64,000 nt of DNA from Psychrobacter sp. PG1 (GCF_014897815.1 NZ_JABUZG010000071.1:1-64000); one strand, 5' to 3'. Counted from the stretch's first letter, positions 18,122 through 29,087 are shown. The notes: generated by a model not told the origin, from the letters alone. Made by a program: numbers and translations.

Positions 18122-18637
18122 CTAACTGTCTAAATCGACCAATTGATGCGCAATTTTGTCTAAGTCGGGCACCAAATAAGCCTTATCATCAATCATAACC
18201 GTTTGGAAAAGATAGGATAGCATAACGTTTTCATCAAAAGGTAGGGCTGTTTTGTCGCTGTCTATATTATCGGCATGCTTAGGGCTGTTAAATTGCTCAG
18301 GAACGTCAATATCTTTAACCTCAGAAATACGCACTTGTCGGTGGTGCAGCTCGCCTGCCGTTTGTAAAGCTAAGCGATGATCGGTAGTATTGCCCTCTAA
18401 TACAATCATGGTATCTGGCATTTGATCCTGTGGTAGCAGGTGACATACCACTACCTTTTGCTGCTGCCATTCATAGGTTGCCGTGCGCTCATTATAATCA
18501 TCCACACTCAAAATCAGGCTGCTTGGAATAAGCCAGTCAGGTTGGTCAAATGCTGGCACAATAGTGACATCAAGCATACCGTTATTTGTGGTCAGTAAAC
18601 TCACTGCCTCAAACGAATGTTTCAAAATTTGTTTCAT
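18122..18637 (-). CDS. chpC: ChpC-like CheW-related protein of the Pil-Chp system
   Basis: A 171-residue protein in the position of chpC, directly after chpB (17-bp gap). Its sequence is divergent. The pattern of short beta strands and the final segment MIDDKAYLVPDLDKIAHQL resemble CheW-like adaptors, where VPD precedes the last helix. A predicted role is coupling a receptor to ChpA. The gene symbol rests mainly on gene order, as in the Pseudomonas pilGHIJK-chpABC cluster. Confidence 0.6.
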   Translation of the reverse strand: MKQILKHSFEAVSLLTTNNGMLDVTIVPAFDQPDWLIPSSLILSVDDYNERTATYEWQQQKVVVCHLLPQDQMPDTMIVLEGNTTDHRLALQTAGELHHRQVRISEVKDIDVPEQFNSPKHADNIDSDKTALPFDENVMLSYLFQTVMIDDKAYLVPDLDKIAHQLVDLDS

Positions 18638-18654
18638 ACATCGCTCACAATCAG

Positions 18655-19659
18655 TTAATGCAAAGAGGCTACTACTAATCTTTCATCAATATAATCTGTT
18701 AGTTTTTGTGCTAAATCGGCTGGACTGCCAATAAAACCACAATACCCTGAATCAATAATCGCCTGAGGTTGACTTGGGCAAGCGCTTAAGCTGGGATCTT
18801 GTACCCACAATTGACTGTTGTTTTCTTGAATGAGATCCAGATACTGCGAACCATCATTACCCATACCAGAAAATATAATATTGATAAGCTCGCTACCATA
18901 AACGTCGCTGGTGTTTTTAAGAATCTGACCAATCGCGGGCTTATACTCACCCTCCCAAGCTTGCTCTAGCAATATGACTCGACCGGTAGAGTCACAAACA
19001 ATCTGTTTATCAATAGGAGCTATAAGACACTGGCCTGCTCTTAAACGCTGCGAAGAAGTAATTACCTGACAATGCCAGTCATTATGGCGATTCAGGATGC
19101 GTGGCAGTGTGCCAATCATCGTTTTATTAAAATGGTGCGCCAGCAAAATACACACCGGTAGCGTCGCCGACAAGTTATCCAAAAATTCTTTTATAGCACT
19201 CGGCCCACCCATAGAAGCACCCAAAAATACTACGTAGCGCCAGTCTGCATCAGCATTATCAGGTTTGTGCACGGGTGCATCCATTAAAACGGGTAATGCC
19301 AGCATATGTGCCAGCTTACGCTTTAATTTGCGCTGCCATTTGGCATATTGCGGCGCTTCATTTAGATAAGGTGCTTGACTAAAACCCACCAACACTGCAG
19401 CAGGTTTAGATGCCGTGGTCGCGGCTACCACACTGTCGTCGTAATCACTATCTATTAGCCAGATGTCAATCGAGGTATCAGAGCGCCCCTGTTTTTCTTG
19501 CAGTTGCGCCCGTGACATACAGCCAACAAGGCTAAAACCACAACTGCGTACAGTATCTGAAAAGGCCATACGCTGATGATGGTCTTCTGCCACTACCATC
19601 ACCTTAATATCATCCTTGTTTTTTCCTCTTAGCGCCAAAACACGTGCATTATCCTTCAT
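18655..19659 (-). CDS. chpB: ChpB, CheB-like methylesterase
   Basis: A 334-residue predicted protein-glutamate methylesterase. The N-terminal 120 residues look like a degenerate receiver (VMVVAEDHHQRMAFSDTVRSCGF...WLIDSDYDD). The C-terminal CheB domain (about 140-330) has catalytic Ser S149 in GASMGGPSA, His H175/H176 in LLAHHF and Asp D269 in GMGNDG. It would remove methyl groups from PilJ, opposing PilK. It overlaps the end of chpA by 11 bp, implying coupled translation. Confidence 0.9.
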   Translation of the reverse strand: MKDNARVLALRGKNKDDIKVMVVAEDHHQRMAFSDTVRSCGFSLVGCMSRAQLQEKQGRSDTSIDIWLIDSDYDDSVVAATTASKPAAVLVGFSQAPYLNEAPQYAKWQRKLKRKLAHMLALPVLMDAPVHKPDNADADWRYVVFLGASMGGPSAIKEFLDNLSATLPVCILLAHHFNKTMIGTLPRILNRHNDWHCQVITSSQRLRAGQCLIAPIDKQIVCDSTGRVILLEQAWEGEYKPAIGQILKNTSDVYGSELINIIFSGMGNDGSQYLDLIQENNSQLWVQDPSLSACPSQPQAIIDSGYCGFIGSPADLAQKLTDYIDERLVVASLH

Positions 19660-22600
19660 AAGTTAAGCTGACCTTTTGACCCAGTATGTGCTGGATTTTA
19701 TTAAGTAGCTCTTGTTCTTGGAATGGCTTACCCATGTAATCATTCACACCAATTTCCAGTGCACGCTCACGATGCTTTTCACCTGTACGTGATGTGATCA
19801 TGATGATTGGGATATGTTGTAAGCGCTTGCTGTGTCTCACTTGAGTAGCCACCTCGAAACCATCCATACGTGGCATCTCAATGTCGAGCAATATCATGTC
19901 TGGTATCATGTCTTGTAATATCTCAATCGCATCGATACCATCTTTTGCCACGGCCACAGTAAACCCTTGGCGTTCTAAGAAACGTGACGTCACTTTACGT
20001 ACGGTAACAGAGTCATCCACCACTAAAATAGTAGACTTAAACTCTAAACGACTCCGTTTAGCATCAGCAGATTGCGAGATATTTTTGACCAACTGCGCAT
20101 TACGCATCAAAGCAATCAGGTCTAAGATAAGCATTACTGAACCATCGCCCATGATAGTCGCTGCTGAAATACCTGGTAGATTCGATAACTGTTGTCCTAG
20201 AGGTTTGACCACGACTTCGATACGTGACCCTGCAATCTGATCAACCTGCAATGCAATATTCTGTCCGCTACGATTCTTAATGATAATGAGTGGCAAACTG
20301 GTATTGGTATTAACGACCAGCTCATTCAGTTCATTGCCTGACAAAATCTCATTTAAATAACGCACTCGATAATCAACATCTTCAAAGTTCAACGTTGCAT
20401 CGCCTGACTGGTAATAGTCATAAAGCTTCTCTGGATTAATCCGTACCACACGCTCAATCTGTACCAAAGGTATCGCATAATAGCGATCCGCGGCACGCAC
20501 AACCAATGCATCAGATACCGCAACCGTCAGTGGTAAACGCATCGTAAAGCGTGAGCCTTTACCCAGCTCTGAGACAACCGATACAGCACCACCTAATTGA
20601 CGAATCTCGCTGATGACCACGTCCATGCCCACGCCACGTCCAGAAATCTGCGTTACTTGCTTACTGGTACTCAATCCAGCATGGAAAATATACTGCATGA
20701 TATCAAGATCTGTTAGGCTGTTATCATTTGCATCAATCAAGCCTTGAGAAATGGCTTTGTTACGAACGGCTTCTACATCGATGCCGCGACCGTCATCTAT
20801 TAACTGAATGACAATCTCACTACCTTCTCGATTTACCTCAAGAGTAATGCGACCACTACGCTCTTTACCTGCTTTTAAACGCGTTGAGGTATTTTCGATA
20901 CCATGATCGACGGCGTTACGGAGCATATGTTCAAGCGGTGAAGTGATGCGCTCTAGAATGGTTCTATCCATCTCATCATCGGCATTGATGATCGTTAATT
21001 CGACAGATTTATTCAGCTCATTGGCAGTTTGTCGTACGATACGCTCAAGACGTGGCGTTAAGCGCGTAAACGGCACCATACGTGAATTCATAAGCCCATC
21101 TTGTAACTCGGTCTGTGTACGAGACAGCTGTAATAAAAGGCTTTCACTGTCTCGTGTTTTTTCTAATAGAGTATGATTAATATCAATCAAATCTGAGGCT
21201 GACTCTGTCAAAGATTTGGATAACTGATTTAAAGAAGAATATTGATCCATCTCTAGAGGGTCAAACCCTTCATGATTAATCAGCTCATCGTCTATCTGCG
21301 ACAAGATCTGCGCCTCAAGCTCGATTTCCATTCGGCGTAACTGATCAGCTAAGCGCTGTACCGTAATACCCATATCTTCGATACTATTGGTCAAGCTACT
21401 CATGCCCATATCGATACGAGCACGGTTGATGGCTGACTCACCAGACAGGTTAATCATATGCTCGATCAAACCACCTGAGATACGAATCATCTCATTATTA
21501 TTGGCACTCTGATCTTCCTCACCCGTACTGCTGAGCATAGAGGGCATCTCGCTAATATCTTTTGCCAGATACTGTGAGTCTTGCTGTTCTCTAGCAATAA
21601 AGAGCGCTTCATGCTGCGATTGTAGGGATTCTTTAGGGATTTGCTTTAAGCTGTCAGGATTTTTACTAAATTGCTGCAATGCCTCAATCAATAGCGCAGG
21701 CGTCGGTGGATTGACATGTTGTCTAAGGATAGATATTGCATCAGCAAGCCAGTCATGACTGGCAACCAGCAACTCCAATACTTTTTTGGTAGCAGGACGA
21801 CGATTATCTACAAAATCTGTATAAACCGATTCCATTTCATGTGCCAGATCAGCGATACCAGCTGCGGTGACCATTCGTGCACCACCTTTGATAGTATGCA
21901 AATCACGCTGCAATGCCTGTAATGCTGTCGTATTATTGGTATCTTTTAAGAACAGTTGCAAATACTTATTACGATTGGTGAGCTCCTCAGCCTCTTCTAA
22001 AAACACCGACAATATATCAGGATCTGGCAAACCATTCGCCCATGACTGTTTAATCATCATGTCTAGGCTCAAGGTATCAGATACGTCAGCGCTGAGGTGA
22101 GCGTTGTTAGCCACCCTACTTTGTGCTTCAGGTTCGAAGCGGGTTTTCGGTATAGGTATGATTAGCTCTACCGTTTCTGGCAAGGCTTGGGCTTTTACAA
22201 ACTGTTGTAGTTGCTCAATCAGCGCTGAGGCAAAAAATGATTTTTTATGATTTACGATATGCAGTACTTGCAACGACATTGTGTCTTGCACTATTTGCAT
22301 TATTTCAAGCCATTGTGCTGTCGGTATTCTTCTATTCTCTACAAATGCTTCATAGACACTTTCAGCTTCATGGGTCAGATCACCAATACTACGAATACCT
22401 GCCATTCGCGCACCACCTTTGATAGTGTGCAGATGGCGCTGTAAAACTTTTAACGCATTTATATTGCTTATATCAGTACGCCACTTATTAAAACTCTCAT
22501 CCAGCGCGGCATCGAGCTCTTGAGCTTCTTCTAAAAATATCTCTAATAGCTCAGCATCAGTATCAATAGATTCAAGCTGTAGCTCAGGTGCTGCAACGGC

Positions 22601-25600
22601 TCTCACGACAAAGATACCCTCATCACCATTGCTATCATCGTCTTGGTAAATACGTTGTAGATCTTCAATAACTTGTTGATCAATCTTCAATGACGTGCTA
22701 CCAGCCAATGCATCGAACAAACCAACCAGTTGAGCATGACCAGCGTGTAAAACCGACTGGGTATCGATATTTCTTGCTGTATCAATATTATCACTCAAAT
22801 AGGCATAAGCGTGACCCAACTCATTGAGAATAAAAGTGAATTTTGGAAACGCTTTTGCTTTATTGGCTAAGTAAGCTATTTGCGATATTTGCTGCGATAT
22901 ATAGCCCTGAACATGTGCTGTCTCAGAGTGATTAAGTGCGTCATCTAATTCCCACTCAGCATCCAATAGTTCATCAATATTATTATCCAACAACTGCTCT
23001 ATCGTTGGTTTGTTATCAGCCGTGACCTTATCATCGCTAATGACGTATTGATCACCAAGCATGGCTTGCAATGAGGCTATGTCTTGCTGACTTTGTGCAT
23101 CTTCGATCGATATATTTTGCGGCTGAACGTTTTGCTTGTAGTTGTTTAAATAACCGTCCATTAGCGTAGCAGACTTCGCCAATGCTTCTAGATGTTGAGC
23201 ATTCATCGCAGTATCTTGCTGCTGTAGTAGCTCTAAGCTATGCTCTATCGTTGCGCTAACCTCGCTGATCGCTGCTAAAGCGCTAGAACCTGAAGCCCCT
23301 CGCAAGGTATGGAATGCGCGTACAATCTCATCCGTCACTTCAATATAAGACTGATCTTGATGCTCATCAACGAATTGGTCAATATCTTGCAACAGTCCTT
23401 CTGCTTCGTCGATAAAAATCTCACAAAACATTTTTTCTTCTTCGCTTTGCGGTGCTAAATAAATAGGCGCTTCTGCTATCATTTCATTGACAGAATTAAT
23501 CGTCTGCAGCGTGGTATCTATCGCTGTATTAAGATTATCTTGGGTCGGGCTATGCTCATCAATAGCAGGCGATAGTACTGACGCTTGGATGGTCTCATCC
23601 TCAGAACTATTTGATGCTTGCTCATACAAGGCAGAATAGCTAAATTCGTCCCCTTGCTGTTTGCTGTAGGCATTGGCGCATGCGATCCATAAAGGCACCA
23701 TCACCGGATAGTTTTGGCTGTCATTTTCAAATACTGTTAGCATCGCAGGATAGGCAGCTAGCACATCCGCAATAAGCTGACGCATATCTGTTGAGACAGT
23801 CACACTATGATCCAAAATGCGATTAAGCATATTTTCTATAGCCCAAGCCAGCTCAGCCGTATAATTTGCACCGACCATACGACCGGAACCTTTTAAGGTA
23901 TGGAACCCACGACGAATATCCACCAATCCGCTTAAGTCAGCTGGCAATAATCGCCAATCTTCATATAAAGGTACAATCTCAGCCAATACTTCATCAGCTT
24001 CTTCTAAAAATATCTCTTTAATATCAGGATCGGCATCATGAGCATCTGCCGCTAGCTGCTCGGTTTCTTGCATAAAGGGTTTGAGTATCGCTGGAATATC
24101 AATAGCAGATAAGTAAGCAACAGCAGTGCTCTTTTTACTATCAGCAGTTGTCTCGTTTGACTCATTGCTCATGTCGAGAGCACTTAGCAATTCAGCATCA
24201 TCATCAAATGGTTGCGATAGTTCTAATGCTGAGTCTGAATCAGCAGTGACAGCATCTAATATGGTCAGCCCAGCATTGATAGGTTGCTGTGTCATGAGAT
24301 TATGGCTTTGTAGAATAGTGACAGCAGGATCAAAGCTTGGAGATTGTTGCGCTTCAAAATCTATCACTAATGCTGGTAGCCGTTTTGCCGTATCCATCAC
24401 CAGATTTACGACGTCATCTGTGACAGGCAGCGTTTTATCTAACAGACGATTGAGCAGATTTTCGATTGACCATGCCATCTCGCTGATGCTAAAAGCCCCA
24501 ACCATACGTCCTGAGCCTTTTAAGGTATGGAACCCTCTACGCACTTCAGTGAGTGGGGTTAAATCCTTTGAGTCTTGCTGCCAGATAGGTAAAAAGTCTT
24601 CTAAATCAGCAATGACTTCCGTCACCTCTTCGATAAAGATGTCACGAATCTCTGCGTCCATCTCAAAATTATCAGGCTTAACTTGTTCACGAGCACGCGT
24701 TAATGGTTCACTCTCGGTACTATCATCATCAGCCGCATCTTGCCCTACCACACGCTCATTATCTACATCAGTCAAAGCTTGGTTAGCAACATCATTTTGA
24801 CTATTAGCAGGAGCAATCTCGCCACTATCATCGTAACGCAATACGTTGGTCGCTACAGATTTTTGGGTAAGGAAAGTGTCTTTAATGGTCTCTGGCGATG
24901 CAATATAATGAGTAAGAAGTTGGGCGGCAGTCGCAGTATACTCATTTGCCCGCATTAATAGCTGCTGGTCAAAAACCTGCTGTGCAAGGTAGTCAAGCAA
25001 CAATTCAATAGACGTTAGCCCTTCAGCCAATGCCTGAGTCACATCCCAACTGAGTACCTCAATCTCATGAATGGTCAATTGTGTAAATATGCTTGCCATA
25101 TCATTCATGGTTTGGCGAATTGATGGCAATCCCATGTCGGCAAAAGCATCACCAATATCGGTAAAATCAGCAGCAATGGGCAGTAAGTCAATGTCTTGAC
25201 GCTGTACATATTCATGAAAGCTTTGTTTGACATCTTCTACCGCGATGCGCAGCTCACGTAAACTTCCACCAACAGAAGCCGTCGCAGGACTTTCTTCCGA
25301 CTGCGTCTCAATAGCTTCAAACGTTGCAGACAATGTCGTAAAAGAAGCGGCGTCCCCTATCTTGAGAGATATCGTCTGTTCGGTATGATAGATAGCGTTA
25401 TATAGCTCTTGAAGCTGACGCTCAATCTGCCATTGTTCTTGCGCAAATCCTGTTTCTGATGATAGAGCCTGCTCTATGTCTGTAACAATTGCATGTATTT
25501 GCGACACGTAATAAGTCCAACCTCGACCTTCGAGTTGACTTTGTATTTTCTGTAAAGGAACGAGAAGCGTGTCTGGCTTATCCAAAGTAAAGATAAGTGT

Positions 25601-26557
25601 CTCAAGCTCACTGAGTATACGTGGTAAAAAACGTGATCCTATTGACGACGTTTGCGACAAATTATTTAGAAGTGACTGAGTGCGCTTGCTACTTTGAGGA
25701 AGGTTATTTAGTTCGATATACACCTTTATGGTTAAGCTTCGAATAACGCTTGATGATAACTCAGCTTGCTTAGTGCGAGACTCTATTACTTGATCCAGCT
25801 GACTTAGCAATGACGCATAATGCTCAGGTAATGGGGTATCATTATGAGCAAGGTCATTTAGCCACAGTTCCGTTAAGTACCAAAGGCGTTGTAAGTCATC
25901 ATGTTGAGTGGTCTGCCATAAGTATTGGCTGACTCTTTCTAGTGTAGTCAATAAGGACGGTTGATTGGTATTGGCACTCAATAACGCTTGTACTTGCTGT
26001 CGCCAAACCAGTAATAATTGTTGATAGTGATAATCAGCTAAATGCGTCGCCGTTCTATTCGCCGGCATCATCACTTCGATGCTATTGATAGCATCGATAA
26101 TATGATCATCGATAGCATGATTATTTAGATTATTATGCTGAGTATTCGCCAAGCTGACCGAGATATCTAGCGCTACCCCCAGTTTCGATAGTGCTTGAGT
26201 AAGCTCGTCAGCAGCATTATCAATTAAAATGGTGTTGTGATTACCCATACCTGCGTATTGATTCAATTCACGCTGTAGTAAGCGATGAGAAAACTGACCA
26301 ATGCGGCGGTCGTTAGCAGAAATACGATCGCGACTGCTAACGTCTGCCAGCAAGCTCAGTTTATTGGCAATATCTGCTAATAAATTAAGGCGAATCATCG
26401 TTAGCGCGCCGCCAACCTGATGATAATGTTGCACCATCTGATCGTAATCAGTGCTATCAGCGTCTAACTGCCAGCCATCAGATATCTGTGATAATTGCTG
26501 ATTAAACAGTGGTAATAACCACTCAAGCGTCACTATGTCATTGGGCTGGTTTTTCAT
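19649..26557 (-). CDS. chpA: ChpA, giant CheA-type hybrid histidine kinase
   Basis: A 2302-residue chemosensory kinase. A degenerate N-terminal region (about 1-620) lacks clear phospho-sites. Five Hpt domains follow, with histidines H677 and H886 (FHTLKGSGRMVGA), H1083 (FHTLRGASG), H1377 and H1554 (LHTIKGGARM). Then come a P3-like region, a CheA ATPase (N1881 in RNAVDHG, DDGRGID, GRGVGMDV), a CheW-like domain and a C-terminal receiver with phospho-acceptor D2225 in LLDIEMPRMDG. It phosphorylates PilG and PilH to control type IV pilus extension and retraction. Slightly shorter than the Pseudomonas ChpA (about 2470 residues). Confidence 0.96.
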   Translation of the reverse strand: MKNQPNDIVTLEWLLPLFNQQLSQISDGWQLDADSTDYDQMVQHYHQVGGALTMIRLNLLADIANKLSLLADVSSRDRISANDRRIGQFSHRLLQRELNQYAGMGNHNTILIDNAADELTQALSKLGVALDISVSLANTQHNNLNNHAIDDHIIDAINSIEVMMPANRTATHLADYHYQQLLLVWRQQVQALLSANTNQPSLLTTLERVSQYLWQTTQHDDLQRLWYLTELWLNDLAHNDTPLPEHYASLLSQLDQVIESRTKQAELSSSVIRSLTIKVYIELNNLPQSSKRTQSLLNNLSQTSSIGSRFLPRILSELETLIFTLDKPDTLLVPLQKIQSQLEGRGWTYYVSQIHAIVTDIEQALSSETGFAQEQWQIERQLQELYNAIYHTEQTISLKIGDAASFTTLSATFEAIETQSEESPATASVGGSLRELRIAVEDVKQSFHEYVQRQDIDLLPIAADFTDIGDAFADMGLPSIRQTMNDMASIFTQLTIHEIEVLSWDVTQALAEGLTSIELLLDYLAQQVFDQQLLMRANEYTATAAQLLTHYIASPETIKDTFLTQKSVATNVLRYDDSGEIAPANSQNDVANQALTDVDNERVVGQDAADDDSTESEPLTRAREQVKPDNFEMDAEIRDIFIEEVTEVIADLEDFLPIWQQDSKDLTPLTEVRRGFHTLKGSGRMVGAFSISEMAWSIENLLNRLLDKTLPVTDDVVNLVMDTAKRLPALVIDFEAQQSPSFDPAVTILQSHNLMTQQPINAGLTILDAVTADSDSALELSQPFDDDAELLSALDMSNESNETTADSKKSTAVAYLSAIDIPAILKPFMQETEQLAADAHDADPDIKEIFLEEADEVLAEIVPLYEDWRLLPADLSGLVDIRRGFHTLKGSGRMVGANYTAELAWAIENMLNRILDHSVTVSTDMRQLIADVLAAYPAMLTVFENDSQNYPVMVPLWIACANAYSKQQGDEFSYSALYEQASNSSEDETIQASVLSPAIDEHSPTQDNLNTAIDTTLQTINSVNEMIAEAPIYLAPQSEEEKMFCEIFIDEAEGLLQDIDQFVDEHQDQSYIEVTDEIVRAFHTLRGASGSSALAAISEVSATIEHSLELLQQQDTAMNAQHLEALAKSATLMDGYLNNYKQNVQPQNISIEDAQSQQDIASLQAMLGDQYVISDDKVTADNKPTIEQLLDNNIDELLDAEWELDDALNHSETAHVQGYISQQISQIAYLANKAKAFPKFTFILNELGHAYAYLSDNIDTARNIDTQSVLHAGHAQLVGLFDALAGSTSLKIDQQVIEDLQRIYQDDDSNGDEGIFVVRAVAAPELQLESIDTDAELLEIFLEEAQELDAALDESFNKWRTDISNINALKVLQRHLHTIKGGARMAGIRSIGDLTHEAESVYEAFVENRRIPTAQWLEIMQIVQDTMSLQVLHIVNHKKSFFASALIEQLQQFVKAQALPETVELIIPIPKTRFEPEAQSRVANNAHLSADVSDTLSLDMMIKQSWANGLPDPDILSVFLEEAEELTNRNKYLQLFLKDTNNTTALQALQRDLHTIKGGARMVTAAGIADLAHEMESVYTDFVDNRRPATKKVLELLVASHDWLADAISILRQHVNPPTPALLIEALQQFSKNPDSLKQIPKESLQSQHEALFIAREQQDSQYLAKDISEMPSMLSSTGEEDQSANNNEMIRISGGLIEHMINLSGESAINRARIDMGMSSLTNSIEDMGITVQRLADQLRRMEIELEAQILSQIDDELINHEGFDPLEMDQYSSLNQLSKSLTESASDLIDINHTLLEKTRDSESLLLQLSRTQTELQDGLMNSRMVPFTRLTPRLERIVRQTANELNKSVELTIINADDEMDRTILERITSPLEHMLRNAVDHGIENTSTRLKAGKERSGRITLEVNREGSEIVIQLIDDGRGIDVEAVRNKAISQGLIDANDNSLTDLDIMQYIFHAGLSTSKQVTQISGRGVGMDVVISEIRQLGGAVSVVSELGKGSRFTMRLPLTVAVSDALVVRAADRYYAIPLVQIERVVRINPEKLYDYYQSGDATLNFEDVDYRVRYLNEILSGNELNELVVNTNTSLPLIIIKNRSGQNIALQVDQIAGSRIEVVVKPLGQQLSNLPGISAATIMGDGSVMLILDLIALMRNAQLVKNISQSADAKRSRLEFKSTILVVDDSVTVRKVTSRFLERQGFTVAVAKDGIDAIEILQDMIPDMILLDIEMPRMDGFEVATQVRHSKRLQHIPIIMITSRTGEKHRERALEIGVNDYMGKPFQEQELLNKIQHILGQKVSLTYEG

Positions 26558-26587
26558 AGGGTTATCCTAACTTGTCTAGGCACTAAT

Positions 26588-27580
26588 CTAGACATTAATT
26601 TTTTGCCACACATTAACCTGTGGGTGCGCAATACGGCGCATATTTGAAGGACGCCAAAACAACGCCTCACCTGGAGCCAATATAATATATCCACCTAACG
26701 CACACTGCTCTGATAGCCTTGCCAAAATATCACGCTGATCAAACTTGCGAAAATATAGCAGCATATTTTGACAGATAATGACATGCTGAAGGTGCGAAGT
26801 GGGTGGTTTTTGCTCAATAATATTGTGTAAAGCGAAGCTAACATAGCGTCGTAATGTTGGCGCAATCTGCCAGTCGGTCTGAGTGCCAGTCATCGCCTTT
26901 TTTGCGGTAGACACCTTATAAAAATGCGATTGACTGATATCACACTTAGCTCGCCATGGCTGAACGAACTGCTGGCACAGGTCTGGAATTAACGACTGCT
27001 GCCGCTTATCATACTGCCCTAATCGTGCTTTTGTAATGGCTTGTTGGCTAACATCCGTACCCAATATCGTATAATTAATCAATTGTTCAGAAGCCAAGCT
27101 CATCGCCAATGACCATGTTTCTTGCCCACTGGCACAACCAACACTCCAAATGCGAAATAAATCATTAGCATCATTGTTGTGACCACGATCAGTACTAGTG
27201 GCAGTAAGCTGCTGTCGCTGATGCTGTAATGCACTCTTTGTGACAAAATCGATAGAAGGCATATGGCGAAAAAAACGACTTTCGTGAATCAGTACTTTAT
27301 CCAATAACTGCTGGCGTATTTCATCGTTTTTTGGTAGTTGACACCACAGCTTTTCAACTGTCAATCCATGTGATAATGCCGTGTGGTCAATCGCATTTAT
27401 CAACCATTGCAGCTGGACATTGGGTAGAACGAAACCAATCTCTTGTTCTATATATCGCTGCCACTGCTGCACATCAAAACTGTCTGCCTGCAGCAAACCC
27501 TTAATCAACGAGGGCTTAACTGCTTTAATTAGATTGCTGTCTGGTTGAGTAAAATTATTCACGTCACCTGCTATAGTCAC
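26588..27580 (-). CDS. pilK: PilK, CheR-like receptor methyltransferase
   Basis: A 330-residue CheR-family SAM-dependent methyltransferase. An N-terminal helical domain includes the HESRFFRHMPSIDF block. The SAM-binding loop is WSVGCASGQETWSLAM, followed by LGTDVSQQAITKA and CQNMLLYFRKFDQRDILARL. It would methylate PilJ. The assigned GTG at 27580 has no good ribosome binding site; GTG 27562, with AGG four bases upstream, is an alternative. It lies 30 bp before chpA. Confidence 0.92.
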   Translation of the reverse strand: MTIAGDVNNFTQPDSNLIKAVKPSLIKGLLQADSFDVQQWQRYIEQEIGFVLPNVQLQWLINAIDHTALSHGLTVEKLWCQLPKNDEIRQQLLDKVLIHESRFFRHMPSIDFVTKSALQHQRQQLTATSTDRGHNNDANDLFRIWSVGCASGQETWSLAMSLASEQLINYTILGTDVSQQAITKARLGQYDKRQQSLIPDLCQQFVQPWRAKCDISQSHFYKVSTAKKAMTGTQTDWQIAPTLRRYVSFALHNIIEQKPPTSHLQHVIICQNMLLYFRKFDQRDILARLSEQCALGGYIILAPGEALFWRPSNMRRIAHPQVNVWQKINV

Positions 27581-27674
27581 TGCTGCAAATCATCGTATCT
27601 GCACAGCATATTATTAACACATTAATTTAAAAACGGTCAGTGGTCTAACACCTACTTGACGTTAACACTTGTCA

Positions 27675-29087
27675 TTACACACTTGCTGATAACGCTTCTT
27701 CGGTGTCCAACATCTCGTTTTCTAGTAGCTCATCATCGTTCGACACTTTAAAACCAGTGACTGACTCTTGCAATGCTGCAGCCATTTCGCTCAGCTCACC
27801 AATAGAGCGCGCGGTTGCCATTGTGCCAGAAGAGGTCTGTGAGGTAATATCTTGAATAATATTCATCGTATGGGAGATGTGACCAGCAGATTCTGACTGC
27901 TGCAAAGCGGCGTTTGAGATGTTTTGAATCAAGTCAGCCAAGGTATTAGAAACGCTCTGCACTTCTTCTAGGGCTTCACCAGCATCTTTTGCCAAACGTG
28001 CACCGCGCACAACTTCAGAGGTCGTCGATTCCATTGACATAACTGCTTCGTTGGTATCTGCCTGAATGGTTTTTACCAAGGTTTCAATCTGTTTGGTAGC
28101 GTTAGCTGAACGCTCAGCAAGACGTTGGACTTCATCAGCAACGACCGCAAAGCCTCGACCAGCCTCACCTGCCATCGATGCCTGAATAGCAGCATTCAAT
28201 GCCAAAACGTTGGTCTGATCAGCAATATCATTAATCAAACCAACGATATCACCAATTTCTTGCGAAGACTCACCAAGACGCTTAATACGTTTTGAGGTCT
28301 CTTGAATCTGATCACGAATCACGTTCATACCTTCAATAGAGCGCTGTACAACTTCCGCTCCATTATGAGAGATGGCTACTGAGCGCTGAGCAACAGTCGC
28401 TGATTCTGAAGCGTTGTTCGAAACTTGGTCAATCGATACGGTCATCTCATTAATAGCCGCCGATACACCAGCAATTTCTTGTGCTTGGTGCTCAGATGCT
28501 TCAGCAAGTTCGACTGCATTCATCTGTGTTTGGTCTGAAGACTGCGAAACGCGGTCAGCCGTGTTGTTAATAACCAAAACCAATTGACGTAATTGGTCAA
28601 TCGCAAAGTTCACTGAGTCAGCAATTGCCCCAGTAAAATCTTCTGATACGGTGGCATTAACCGTCAAATCACCTTCTGCTAAATCACCCAATTCATCAAG
28701 TAAACGTAGAATAGCAATCTGGTTACGTTCGTTTTCTTCTTGAATTTGACGCGCTCGCTCAGATTCCGCTTCTGCTTCCTGACGACGACGCAAGGTTTCT
28801 TTTTCAATGAGTAGGCGCTCTGATCCCCCACGCTGCTTCAGTAACTGATACAGAGCAAAGAGGATGCCTAATACCCCTACGACAAATATAATCGCTGGTA
28901 AAGTAACGGATTGATTAAAATCAGCCAAGTACTGACTTACTGACGATAACGAATTGACCAGCCAAATCAGGCAGGCCACACTTATTAGCACAAAAAACCC
29001 TAACAATAACTTCCACTTGCTATTAGCGTCCTTGCCATCTGTTGTATTGTTCGTACCAGCTACAGGTTTCTTTATAACATCACTCAT
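27675..29087 (-). CDS. pilJ: PilJ-type chemoreceptor lacking a periplasmic domain
   Basis: A 470-residue methyl-accepting chemotaxis protein. Two transmembrane helices (about 27-45 and 62-83) are separated by only about 16 residues, so the large periplasmic PilJ sensor region of other species is absent. A charged helix, a HAMP-like segment ([15 protein letters not shown]...) and a full cytoplasmic signalling hairpin follow (tip [29 protein letters not shown], in parts). It signals through PilI/ChpC to ChpA. A TTG at 29105 is in frame, but AAAGGA precedes ATG 29087. Confidence 0.93.
   Translation of the reverse strand: MSDVIKKPVAGTNNTTDGKDANSKWKLLLGFFVLISVACLIWLVNSLSSVSQYLADFNQSVTLPAIIFVVGVLGILFALYQLLKQRGGSERLLIEKETLRRRQEAEAESERARQIQEENERNQIAILRLLDELGDLAEGDLTVNATVSEDFTGAIADSVNFAIDQLRQLVLVINNTADRVSQSSDQTQMNAVELAEASEHQAQEIAGVSAAINEMTVSIDQVSNNASESATVAQRSVAISHNGAEVVQRSIEGMNVIRDQIQETSKRIKRLGESSQEIGDIVGLINDIADQTNVLALNAAIQASMAGEAGRGFAVVADEVQRLAERSANATKQIETLVKTIQADTNEAVMSMESTTSEVVRGARLAKDAGEALEEVQSVSNTLADLIQNISNAALQQSESAGHISHTMNIIQDITSQTSSGTMATARSIGELSEMAAALQESVTGFKVSNDDELLENEMLDTEEALSASV

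Noticed and set aside
24126..24800. 224-codon open frame antisense to chpA
   Set aside because: Ser-rich shadow of the repetitive, acidic chpA coding strand; not conserved in character and without a start signal.
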